Below are positions 7,645-14,229 of a DNA stretch of 16,347 bases, piece by piece. Position 1 is the stretch's first letter; every line of letters starts with the position of its first letter. The stretch spans positions 1-16,347 of the forward strand of contig CAJGCX010000026.1 in the NCBI GenBank assembly GCA_904501895.1. The letters run 5' to 3'. The translations under genes and the position numbers were made by a program. The stretch is from Clostridiaceae bacterium. Lineage in GTDB: Bacteria > Bacillota > Clostridia > Oscillospirales > Acutalibacteraceae. The notes beneath the pieces are model-generated. The model saw only the letters and a program-made list of their open reading frames with translations, searched no databases and had not been told where the DNA came from.

Positions 7645-8776
7645 ATTTTCTTAAAGAATTTATTAAAAAATCTATATGATTTTTTTCAGTATTGATTGAT
7701 GGCGAAATTCTTACTGTACCTGTGCTTATTGTATTTATAGTTTTATGAGCCAATGGTGCACAATGAAGCCCTGCTCTTACTGCAATTTCATTTTCAGAAA
7801 GATACTCTGCAACCTCTTCACTGTGCACATTCTTCACATTAAATGAAAGTATTGGAGCGTATTTTCTTTTGTTATCAAGCAAATCTGTATAAAGCTTAAT
7901 TTTCTTGTTATTTTCAAGATGATATTGAAGATATTTCAGTAGCTTCATTTCATGATTATATATATTCTCAATCTTTGTTTTTTTGATAAAATCAATGGCT
8001 TTTGACAAAGCAATTATACCCACTATATTTTGTGTACCGCTTTCAAATCTGTCTGGCAAATCATCAGGCTGTAAAAGACTTTCTGAATTACTCCCTGTAC
8101 CACCTTCAATTATTGTATCTAAAAGCAAATCGTTGTTAATAATCAACAATCCAACACCAGACAAGCCATATAATCCCTTATGACCTGAGCAACAGATAAT
8201 ATCGATATTCTTATTTCTTAAATCAAGTGGAATTACTCCTGCAAGCTGTGAATAATCAAGTATAAACAACAGATTATGCTTATGTGCAAGTGCAGCCAAG
8301 GCTTTATATGGTGGAATTATCCCGAAAACATTTGATGCACCTGTACAGATAATTGCAACAGTATTTTCATTTATGCAATTTTCGAAATTCCTTAATGTTT
8401 TATACAAATCATTGCTTACCTTTGCAATACTGTAATTACAAATCCCCTTTTGCTTCAAGGCTTCTAACGGTCTTACAACTGCATTATGCTCAAAGTTAGA
8501 TATTATAAAATGACTATTCTTTTTAGCAATTCCTTTTATTGCCATATTAAGTGCTGTTGTGCAATTATATGTGAATATCACCTTTTCAGGTGCAGAAGCA
8601 TGAAAGAAATCAGCCACATTTTTTCTTGACAAATAAATCTGCTCACTTGTATCGATTGCCATTTTATATGACCCACGACCTGAATTTGCACCATATTTTT
8701 TTATAATTTCTTCTATATTTTCCATTATACATTGAGGCTTTGGATAAGACGTTGCACTGTTATCAAGATAAATCAT
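7634..8776 (-). CDS. Cysteine desulfurase / selenocysteine lyase family PLP enzyme (class V aminotransferase fold)
   Basis: PLP enzyme of 380 residues, expected to remove sulfur (or selenium) from cysteine (or selenocysteine) to form alanine and an enzyme persulfide. It begins YLDNSATSYPKP, typical of the family. Visible sites are His97 in NFEHNAV (stacks on PLP), Asp174 in LDYSQ, the Schiff-base Lys200 in CSGHKGLYG and the active cysteine Cys339 in RAGLHCAPLAHK. The RAGLHC motif and overall form fit the group often annotated simply as 'cysteine desulfurase family protein' (TIGR01977-like) rather than housekeeping IscS/NifS with an adjacent IscU; no scaffold gene is near. The start codon overlaps the DUF3343 stop (ATGA). 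That partner suggests delivery of S or Se to a small carrier protein (inference). No clear terminator follows; the next promoter begins at once. Confidence 0.9.
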   Translation of the reverse strand: MIYLDNSATSYPKPQCIMENIEEIIKKYGANSGRGSYKMAIDTSEQIYLSRKNVADFFHASAPEKVIFTYNCTTALNMAIKGIAKKNSHFIISNFEHNAVVRPLEALKQKGICNYSIAKVSNDLYKTLRNFENCINENTVAIICTGASNVFGIIPPYKALAALAHKHNLLFILDYSQLAGVIPLDLRNKNIDIICCSGHKGLYGLSGVGLLIINNDLLLDTIIEGGTGSNSESLLQPDDLPDRFESGTQNIVGIIALSKAIDFIKKTKIENIYNHEMKLLKYLQYHLENNKKIKLYTDLLDNKRKYAPILSFNVKNVHSEEVAEYLSENEIAVRAGLHCAPLAHKTINTISTGTVRISPSINTEKNHIDFLINSLRKFAK

Positions 8777-8997
8777 AAATATACAATTCCAATATATTTA
8801 ATTTTATTGATTTTGATTAAATTTATATATTTATCCATATTTCCGTAAACCGTCAGACTGTATCCACAGCCCTCACCTTTTTTAGGGTTCGGATTTTTTC
8901 TTATACTTACTCTTCCTCCGTTTTGCTCAATAATTTCTTTAGCTTTAAAGGCATATGTGACGGAGGAAAACTTTATATTTACTCTGTTCACTTTCAT
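8773..8997 (-). CDS. DUF3343 putative Se/S carrier-like small protein
   Basis: Small protein of 74 residues from the ATG used here, 75 if the adjacent GTG at 9000 is the start. It matches the DUF3343 pattern: an N-terminal strand, a helix with AFKAKEIIEQNG, a Pro/Lys loop, then a conserved cysteine in GCGYSL (Cys44) before the last strands. The family is annotated as a putative Se/S carrier because of its link with selenium or sulfur metabolism and the single conserved cysteine next to a glycine. Overlap by ATGA with the desulfurase gene supports receiving persulfide or selenide from that enzyme (inference). The start is uncertain: GTG and ATG are adjacent, and the only ribosome-site-like bases (GGGTG) are very close to both. 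No fused or neighbouring SirA/YedF or SelD is visible. Confidence 0.75.
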   Translation of the reverse strand: MKVNRVNIKFSSVTYAFKAKEIIEQNGGRVSIRKNPNPKKGEGCGYSLTVYGNMDKYINLIKINKIKYIGIVYL

Positions 8998-9007
8998 CAC
9001 CCATTAC

Positions 9008-9036
9008 ATATTATGAAAAAGCAAAAAAAGTGATAA
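9008..9036 (-). promoter_or_regulatory. Weak candidate promoter for the DUF3343-desulfurase unit
   Basis: On the minus strand a -35-like TTATCA (9031-9036) and a -10-like TAATAT (9008-9013) are 17 bases apart; each matches consensus at only four of six bases. The -35 sits at the end of the ispF terminator T-tract. Transcription would begin almost at the start codon, giving a very short leader. Low certainty; read-through from the ispDF operon is the alternative. Confidence 0.3.
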
Positions 9037-9064
9037 AAAAATCGCCAGAACGAATCTGACGATT
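9034..9064 (-). terminator. Rho-independent terminator of the aminotransferase-ispD-ispF operon
   Basis: On the minus strand, AATCGTCAGA (9064-9055) pairs over all ten positions with TCTGGCGATT (9049-9040), one of them a G-U wobble, around a five-base loop. A run of Ts follows. It lies just past the ispF stop. The plus-strand reading has no T-tract, so it acts in one direction. Confidence 0.9.
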
Positions 9065-9069
9065 AAAAG

Positions 9070-9567
9070 TTAAATAAATTTAATTTTATCTTTTTCTTCT
9101 ATAAGGCATACACAGTGTGCTGAAATTCCCTCTTTAGCACCTGTAAAGCCAAGCTTTTCTTCAGTTGTTGCCTTAACACTGACATAATCAACACTGACAC
9201 CCAACGCAAGAGCAATATTGCTTCTCATTTCATCAATGAATGGAGCAAGCTTCGGAGCCTGAGCAATAACTGTTGCATCAATGTTATTCACCTTAAAGCC
9301 CTTTAATTTAATAAGCTCAACAACTCTTTTAAGGAGCAGAAGGCTGTCAGCACCCTTATATTTCTCATCAGTATCAGGAAAATGCTTTCCGATATCACCT
9401 AATGCACAAGCACCTAAAAGTGAGTCAGAAATAGCGTGAAGAAGCACATCTGCATCAGAATGACCTAAAAGACCGATTCCGTTATTTTCGATTTCAACGC
9501 CACCTAAAATAAGCTTTCTGCCCTCAACTAATTTATGAACATCATATCCGTGACCAATTCTAAGCAT
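9070..9567 (-). CDS. ispF: 2-C-methyl-D-erythritol 2,4-cyclodiphosphate synthase (IspF)
   Basis: Fifth enzyme of the MEP isoprenoid pathway; cyclises CDP-methylerythritol 2-phosphate to MEcPP with release of CMP. Length is 165 residues, normal for this homotrimeric cytoplasmic enzyme. Zinc ligands Asp9 and His11 (in GHGYDVH) and His44 (in GHSDADVLLHA) are present, as is the C-terminal signature TTEEKLGFTG. Its ATG lies inside ispD (8-base overlap) with AGGAGAG a few bases upstream, again within ispD, so the two are translationally coupled. A strong terminator follows the stop. Separate, overlapping ispD and ispF genes are common in Firmicutes; some other bacteria fuse the two. Confidence 0.97.
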   Translation of the reverse strand: MLRIGHGYDVHKLVEGRKLILGGVEIENNGIGLLGHSDADVLLHAISDSLLGACALGDIGKHFPDTDEKYKGADSLLLLKRVVELIKLKGFKVNNIDATVIAQAPKLAPFIDEMRSNIALALGVSVDYVSVKATTEEKLGFTGAKEGISAHCVCLIEEKDKIKFI

Positions 9568-10279
9568 ATGTATCTCTCCTTTTATTAAGGTAATTCAATG
9601 CTAATTCAACATCCTCAGGTGTTGTGATTTTAATATTTTCATAATCACCATCAACGAATTTTACAGTTTTACCGAATGCTTCAATGAGCATACAGTCATC
9701 AGTAAAATCCTTACTGTTTTCAACTGTGTTAACTGCATTAAGATAAAGTGATTTATTAAAAATCTGTGGTGTCTGAATAAAACGAAGATATGCTCTGTCA
9801 GGTGTTGCAACAATTGTGTCATTGTCATCAACCTGCTTAACAGTATCCTTTACTTTAACACCTGTTGCAGCAGCGCCAAACTGAAAAGCCTTAAATAGTG
9901 TGTCAGAAATCAATTTTTCAGTAACAAGAGGTCTTGCGCCATCGTGAATAGCGACAAAATCCGCCTTTTCCTTTGTTGCAACAACACCGTTATAAACGCT
10001 TAATTGTCTTGTTTCCCCACCCTTAACAACTCTTGAAACCTTTTTAAAGCCATACTGTGAAACAATATTTTTAATTTCTTCAATATCACATTCACGGGTA
10101 ACAACAACAATTTCATCAATTAAATCTGACTTTTCAAACACACTTATTGTATGAGCAATAACAGGAATATCATTGATTTCAAGAAATTGTTTGTTAATTC
10201 CACCCATTCGTGATGAATTACCTGCCGAAACAATAACGGCAGAAACAAAATTATTCATTTTTACCGTATTGTCTGACAT
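9560..10279 (-). CDS. ispD: 2-C-methyl-D-erythritol 4-phosphate cytidylyltransferase (IspD)
   Basis: Third enzyme of the MEP pathway; transfers CMP from CTP to methylerythritol 4-phosphate. The 239 residues show the nucleotide-binding N-terminus SAGNSSRMGG with Arg24 and Lys30, the metal/nucleotide motif IHDGARP (111-117), VKVKDTVK (141-148), TPQIF (170-174) and NIKITTPED with Lys217 near the end. All expected catalytic residues are present. The ATG at 10279 has AAGGAG about seven to eight bases upstream, in the 10-base gap after the aminotransferase gene. The product of this step goes through IspE, which is not in the window, before reaching IspF encoded next door. Confidence 0.96.
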   Translation of the reverse strand: MSDNTVKMNNFVSAVIVSAGNSSRMGGINKQFLEINDIPVIAHTISVFEKSDLIDEIVVVTRECDIEEIKNIVSQYGFKKVSRVVKGGETRQLSVYNGVVATKEKADFVAIHDGARPLVTEKLISDTLFKAFQFGAAATGVKVKDTVKQVDDNDTIVATPDRAYLRFIQTPQIFNKSLYLNAVNTVENSKDFTDDCMLIEAFGKTVKFVDGDYENIKITTPEDVELALNYLNKRRDTYA

Positions 10280-10289
10280 AATTTTCTCC

Positions 10290-11558
10290 TTATACTAATG
10301 CTTCAACTGCAGCAAGCTTTGCACAAAGGCAGAATACTTCCATTGCCTTTCCTAAATCCTCAACTGATGGGAATGTTGGAGCAATTCTAATATTTTTATC
10401 TTCAGGGTCAACACCATAAGGATATGTTGCACCTACTGTTGTGAGAACAAGTCCTGCATTCTTGCAGAGCTCACCAATTCTCTTTGCACTACAACCGATT
10501 GTGTTATAACTTATAAAGTAACCACCCTTTGCTTTTACCCATTCACCGATACCTAAAGGAGCAATTTCCTTATCAAGCATCTCGAGTACAAGGTTAAACT
10601 TAGGTGCGATAATAGCAGCGTGCTTATCCATATGAGCCTTGATTCCGTCAACATTCTTGAAATACTTAACGTGACGAAGCTGATTTAATTTATCATAGCT
10701 GATTGTCTGGAAATTAAGTCTCTTCTTAATTTCAGCAATATTGTTGTCAGATGCTGCAATTGCAGAAACACCTGCACCTGGGAATGAAATCTTTGCAGTA
10801 GATGTAAATTCAACGAAATAATCCTCACTACCAAATTCCTTACAAGCATCAAAAATGTTCATAAGGGCGTCAGGAGTGTCAGTTAATTCGTGGATAATAT
10901 ATGCATTGTCCCAGATTACTCTGAAATCCTTTGCAGCAGGCTTTAATGAAGCAAGACCCTTAACAACCTCATTGCTATATGTTACGCCGTTTGGATTTGA
11001 GTACTTAGGAACACAGAACATGCCCTTAACCATTGGGTCTTTAACAAGCTCCTTGATTTTTTCAACATCAGGACCGTCATTTGTCATTTCAACTGAAATC
11101 ATTTCAATACCGAAAAATTCAGTAATTGCAAAGTGTCTGTCATAGCCAGGAACATTACAGATAAACTTAACCTTGCCCTGCTTGCTCCATGGTTCACAAC
11201 CACCAACACCCATAAACATACACTGATTAAGGTAGTCGTACATAAGATTAAGACTTGATGAACCACCGATAATAATATTCTTTGCATCAACTGAAAGAAG
11301 CTCTGCAAAAAGCTCCTTACATTCAGGAATACCATCAAGTACACCATAGTTACGACAATCGAAACCGTTTGCACCCTTGCAATCTTCAGCAGTTGTCATT
11401 GCGCTTAACATATCAATTGACAAATCAAGCTGGTCAGCACCAGGCTTACCACGAGACATATCAAGTGAAAGTCCCATATTCTTAACTTCATCATATTTAG
11501 CACTTAACTCATCCTTAAGAGTTAAAAGCTGTTCTTTACTCATTTCCTTTAAAAGCAT
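10290..11558 (-). CDS. PLP-dependent aminotransferase, fold type I (aspartate aminotransferase-like, PF12897 type)
   Basis: Cytoplasmic aminotransferase of 422 residues. The Schiff-base lysine is Lys256 in TSTAKISFPGAG; PLP-binding residues are Asn188/Asn190 in YSNPNG, Asp217 and Tyr220 in WDNAY, and the GGSSSLNLMYD phosphate-cup region (98-108). The N-terminal SRGKPG (35-40) corresponds to the substrate-side segment in this group. The overall pattern fits the aspartate aminotransferase subgroup (PF12897, sometimes called type Ic) rather than AspC or MocR; the amino-donor specificity cannot be read from sequence. The ATG at 11558 has a strong CGGAGGT about seven bases upstream; an internal Met6 is a weaker alternative. 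It heads an operon with ispD and ispF, with which it has no clear metabolic link. A promoter is visible upstream. Confidence 0.9.
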   Translation of the reverse strand: MLLKEMSKEQLLTLKDELSAKYDEVKNMGLSLDMSRGKPGADQLDLSIDMLSAMTTAEDCKGANGFDCRNYGVLDGIPECKELFAELLSVDAKNIIIGGSSSLNLMYDYLNQCMFMGVGGCEPWSKQGKVKFICNVPGYDRHFAITEFFGIEMISVEMTNDGPDVEKIKELVKDPMVKGMFCVPKYSNPNGVTYSNEVVKGLASLKPAAKDFRVIWDNAYIIHELTDTPDALMNIFDACKEFGSEDYFVEFTSTAKISFPGAGVSAIAASDNNIAEIKKRLNFQTISYDKLNQLRHVKYFKNVDGIKAHMDKHAAIIAPKFNLVLEMLDKEIAPLGIGEWVKAKGGYFISYNTIGCSAKRIGELCKNAGLVLTTVGATYPYGVDPEDKNIRIAPTFPSVEDLGKAMEVFCLCAKLAAVEALV

Positions 11559-11592
11559 TGGATAAACCTCCGAAAGTATAATTCGATTTAAT

Positions 11593-11621
11593 ATTTTATA
11601 TTAAAAACATCAATTTTGCAA
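11593..11621 (-). promoter_or_regulatory. Promoter of the aminotransferase-ispD-ispF operon
   Basis: On the minus strand, -35 TTGCAA (11616-11621) and -10 TAAAAT (11593-11598) are 17 bases apart, about 35 bases before the start codon. The ribosome site CGGAGGT follows. Identified by eye from consensus. Confidence 0.6.
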
Positions 11622-11644
11622 GTGAATATTGAAAAAACTGCATT

Positions 11645-11685
11645 TTATTCAAATATATTTTAAAATCAACCTCATATTTGAATAA
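11645..11685. repeat. Perfect 12-bp inverted repeat upstream of the aminotransferase promoter
   Basis: TTATTCAAATAT (11645-11656) is the exact reverse complement of ATATTTGAATAA (11674-11685), with 17 bases between. It lies about 25 bases upstream of the aminotransferase -35 box. It may be an operator with separated half-sites or an AT-rich stem-loop in the spacer after the sulfatase. It has no GC core or T-tract, so it is unlikely to be a terminator. Confidence 0.6.
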
Positions 11686-11729
11686 TTTGACAACAATTTT
11701 TTCATTTAAATATTCTTTCAATATAAAAG

Positions 11730-11756
11730 TAGGGGTCGATGCCCTCATCGACCCGC
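11730..11756 (-). repeat. GC-rich palindrome of the clostridial intergenic type, possible sulfatase terminator
   Basis: GGGTCGATG (11733-11741) pairs perfectly with CATCGACCC (11746-11754) around a four-base loop. It begins 21 bases after the sulfatase stop. On the minus strand it is followed by CTACTTTTATATTG, a poor but possible T-tract. The outer bases (GTAGGGG at one end, CCCG at the other) recall a dispersed palindromic repeat seen in many gut Clostridia, from memory. It stands out by GC content from its AT-rich surroundings. Roles as repeat and as terminator are compatible. Confidence 0.65.
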
Positions 11757-11775
11757 ATAAATTATAATATAATGA

Positions 11776-13074
11776 TTATTTCTTCTTTACTAATAAAGCA
11801 GGTAAAATAATAGGCTCTTTACCTTCTATTTTCTTAATCTGCTCCAATAATAATTCTTTCAGATAACTTCTGATATTTTCATATTCCTTTGATTTAATGA
11901 GATTATTCTTCTGTGCTTTGTCAACACGATTATCATATAAATAATCTTCAAAATAAACGCCTGAATTTTTTGACATTGGCAATGGTGAAGAAACAGAATA
12001 TGTGAAATGCTTTGTTCTTATTGCTCTGCCACACTGTGTTTCACTAATCTGAATGTAAGCACATTCATTTTCAATGTCACTCTGAATTGCTGTGCCCTGA
12101 TATGTATCAGGAATAGGGATTCCTGCAAATGACAAAATCGTAGGTGGTAAATCAACAAGACTTATAATTCTCTTATCCCTAATACCCTTTTCAATATTAG
12201 CACCCTTAATTACAAGAGGAGTATGAATTGAGCTGTCGTGACAGCTACGCTTATATTCCATATTTCTTGTCTTGAAATGGCATCCGTGGTCAGATGTATA
12301 AATAATAGTGGTATTATCGTAAATACCCTTATCCTTTAAACATTTAATAAGTCTGCCTAAATTATCATCGAGACTTTCAATTGCAGCAAGATAATCAGGA
12401 TATTGCTCCTTATAATTACCTTTGAAATTAGTCAAATCCTCAGGAATTTCATAATTCTTATATTTTTCAATCTTTTCCTTAGGACCTTCAAATCGATTAT
12501 GGTCATTCTGATGATGAGGCTCAAGCTGAGAAATAAACATAAAAAATGGCTTGTCACTATTGTAATTATCTATATATTCAAGAGCAAAATCATTAATTCT
12601 GTCAGCACGATAGCCTTTAAAATCAATCTTATTACCGTTTTCATCAAACACAAAACCGTCGTATCCGTGAGAAGTAAACTCAAGAATATCAGAGCCTCTG
12701 AAATACTTATATCCCCACAAACGCTCCGTTGGAATTGCAGTCTTTTCACATTTAATATTCTTTCCACCGTTTTTGCCTGATGCTAAATGAAGCTTACCGA
12801 TATAAGCAGTTTCATATCCGTTTTCATTAAAGTAATCAGCAAGTGACTTTGTGTCATCTCTCAATGGAATACCGTTTATATGACAGCCACATTCCGTTGG
12901 ATAAACACCTGTCTGTAACGATGCTCTTGCAGGACCACAAACAGGCTGACAGGTGTAGCAATTCTCAAAAAATGCACCTTCTTCAGCCAATTCCATAAGA
13001 TTAGGCATAATCTCATTATTTGCTGTGTCATATCTCTGCTGGTCTGAAAAATAGAAAATAATATTTTGCTTCAT
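11776..13074 (-). CDS. Type I (formylglycine) sulfatase, apparently cytoplasmic
   Basis: Hydrolyses a sulfate ester, substrate unknown. The 432-residue product has the sulfatase signature CGPARASLQTG with Cys46, Pro48 and Arg50. Cys46 must be oxidised to formylglycine, in anaerobes normally by the radical-SAM maturase anSME, which is not in the window. Other active-site features are the N-terminal metal motif SDQQR (Asp11), GKLHLA (Lys94, His96), TSDHG (Asp262, His263) and Lys275. The C-terminal YLYDNRVDKAQKNNL is the usual sulfatase tail. There is no signal peptide, so it should act inside the cell on imported substrate. The chosen ATG at 13074 has GGAGA about six bases upstream; an ATG two codons earlier lies too close to that site. 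It is divergent from manA, with a palindromic element on each side. Confidence 0.9.
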   Translation of the reverse strand: MKQNIIFYFSDQQRYDTANNEIMPNLMELAEEGAFFENCYTCQPVCGPARASLQTGVYPTECGCHINGIPLRDDTKSLADYFNENGYETAYIGKLHLASGKNGGKNIKCEKTAIPTERLWGYKYFRGSDILEFTSHGYDGFVFDENGNKIDFKGYRADRINDFALEYIDNYNSDKPFFMFISQLEPHHQNDHNRFEGPKEKIEKYKNYEIPEDLTNFKGNYKEQYPDYLAAIESLDDNLGRLIKCLKDKGIYDNTTIIYTSDHGCHFKTRNMEYKRSCHDSSIHTPLVIKGANIEKGIRDKRIISLVDLPPTILSFAGIPIPDTYQGTAIQSDIENECAYIQISETQCGRAIRTKHFTYSVSSPLPMSKNSGVYFEDYLYDNRVDKAQKNNLIKSKEYENIRSYLKELLLEQIKKIEGKEPIILPALLVKKK

Positions 13075-13103
13075 AATCATTCTCCAAATATATTTATGAA
13101 TAT

Positions 13104-13131
13104 ACTATATCATATTTATAAATTTTTACAA
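13104..13131 (-). promoter_or_regulatory. Candidate sulfatase promoter
   Basis: On the minus strand, -35-like TTGTAA (13126-13131) is followed after 16 bases by -10 TATAGT (13104-13109), with an extended TG. It leads to the sulfatase start about 25-30 bases downstream. Moderate match only. Confidence 0.45.
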
Positions 13132-13140
13132 TATTAAATT

Positions 13141-13190
13141 GGAAGTCATCGGGGAGTTACATTCCTCTTGAGGAGAAGCCTCAATATAAA
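13141..13190. repeat. Degenerate palindromic element in the sulfatase-manA spacer
   Basis: TTGAGG (13168-13173) pairs with CCTCAA (13179-13184) around AGAAG. A competing hairpin TCCTC-TT-GAGGA (13163-13174) overlaps it. Read on the minus strand, the CTTCTCCTCAAGAGGA segment followed by CCCGATGAC resembles, from memory, a common clostridial intergenic repeat (CTCC-TTGAGGAG ... GATGA) whose central arm seems lost here. It lies between the two divergent promoters, so it is not a terminator for either gene. Confidence 0.4.
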
Positions 13191-13222
13191 TTATAATTTA
13201 AATTTTATTTCCCACTCAATTA

Positions 13223-13251
13223 TTGAAATGAATCAACTATTATGATAAAAT
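13223..13251 (+). promoter_or_regulatory. Promoter of manA-MFS
   Basis: TTGAAA (13223-13228) and TAAAAT (13246-13251) are 17 bases apart, with an extended TGA before the -10. The transcript would start about 13258, just ahead of the AAAGGAG ribosome site and the ATG at 13281. Confidence 0.7.
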
Positions 13252-13280
13252 ACCTTGAAATAATTTAAAGGAGTATTTTT

Positions 13281-14228
13281 ATGAATATTTTAAAATTAAA
13301 TCCTGTTTTTAAAGATTATCTCTGGGGTGGTACAAAGCTCCGTGATGAATATGGCTTCGAATCTGACCTGACTAAGCTCGCTGAAGGCTGGATGCTTTCA
13401 TGTCACAAGGATGGTGAAAACACAATTCAGAATGGTGAATTTGCAGGCAAAACATTAACTGAGATTGTAAAATCCAATCCTGACTTTTTAGGTGAAAATG
13501 GTAAGAAATTCGAGTATTTCCCAATTCTTATCAAGCTTATTGACGCTAAAAACGATTTATCTGTACAGGTGCATCCTGATAACGAATATGCTATGAGAGT
13601 TGAAAAGGAATACGGAAAAACAGAATGCTGGTATGTTCTCGATTGTGATGAGGGTGCTGAGCTTATTTATGGCTTTAACCGTGAAATTACAAGTGAAGAA
13701 TTCAAAGAAAAAATTGCTGACAACACATTCCTTGAAACAGTTAATAAGGTAAAGGTTAAAAAGGGTGATTTGTTCTTTATTGAAGCAGGAACACTTCACG
13801 CTATCGGTAGTGGTATCCTCCTTGCAGAAATTCAGCAGAATTCAAACACTACATACAGAGTCTACGACTATGGTCGTGTTGGTGCTGACGGAAAGCCAAG
13901 AGAATTACACGTTGAAAAGGCAGTCGACGTTACAAACTGTGTTCCACCAACTCGTTCAACTGACCCTGAGGGTGAATTAATAAAATACGATAATTATTCA
14001 ACTCAGTTACTTACTGAATGTGAATTATTCAGTGTTAAAAAAGTTACTGTTACAGACTTTTTTGACGGAGTTGCTGATGAAAAATCATTCGTATCAGTTT
14101 TAGTAACTGACGGTAATGGCACAATTGATGGAATGGAAATTAAAAAGGGTGACAGTCTTTTCATTCCTGCAAATTACGGTGCATTTACAATTAAGGGAAA
14201 TATAGAAACAATAATCACAAGGGTATAA
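13281..14228 (+). CDS. manA: Mannose-6-phosphate isomerase, class I (short Bacillus type)
   Basis: Zinc enzyme interconverting mannose 6-phosphate and fructose 6-phosphate, linking mannose use (or GDP-mannose supply) with glycolysis. The 315 residues match the short cupin-type ManA of B. subtilis. Zinc ligands are visible as Gln96 and His98 in QVHPDNEYA, Glu115 in TECWY and His173 in GTLHAIG. Arg193 in TYRVYDYGR is the expected catalytic arginine. The N-terminal KDYLWGGTKL and the AEIQQNSNTTYR stretch are typical. The ATG has AAAGGAG seven bases upstream and a good promoter. The MFS gene starts one base after its stop. Some related short forms act on other aldose phosphates, but the mannose enzyme is the best call. 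Confidence 0.95.
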   Translation: MNILKLNPVFKDYLWGGTKLRDEYGFESDLTKLAEGWMLSCHKDGENTIQNGEFAGKTLTEIVKSNPDFLGENGKKFEYFPILIKLIDAKNDLSVQVHPDNEYAMRVEKEYGKTECWYVLDCDEGAELIYGFNREITSEEFKEKIADNTFLETVNKVKVKKGDLFFIEAGTLHAIGSGILLAEIQQNSNTTYRVYDYGRVGADGKPRELHVEKAVDVTNCVPPTRSTDPEGELIKYDNYSTQLLTECELFSVKKVTVTDFFDGVADEKSFVSVLVTDGNGTIDGMEIKKGDSLFIPANYGAFTIKGNIETIITRV

Positions 14229-14229
14229 T

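Noticed and set aside
11687..11716. TTGACA with TATTCT 18 bases on, plus strand, in the sulfatase-aminotransferase spacer
   Set aside because: Would point only into the antisense of the sulfatase; -10 is poor and no plus-strand gene follows.
11730..11756. GC-rich palindrome as a small RNA gene or CRISPR-like repeat
   Set aside because: Single copy in the window with no spacer-repeat pattern and no separate promoter; dispersed repeat or terminator explains it better.
12403..12780. Plus-strand open frame inside the sulfatase
   Set aside because: Antisense shadow of a conserved enzyme; Ile/Phe-rich translation with no ribosome site of note.
13075..13080. Earlier ATG for the sulfatase at 13080
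   Set aside because: It directly abuts the GGAGA ribosome site; the ATG two codons later has normal spacing.
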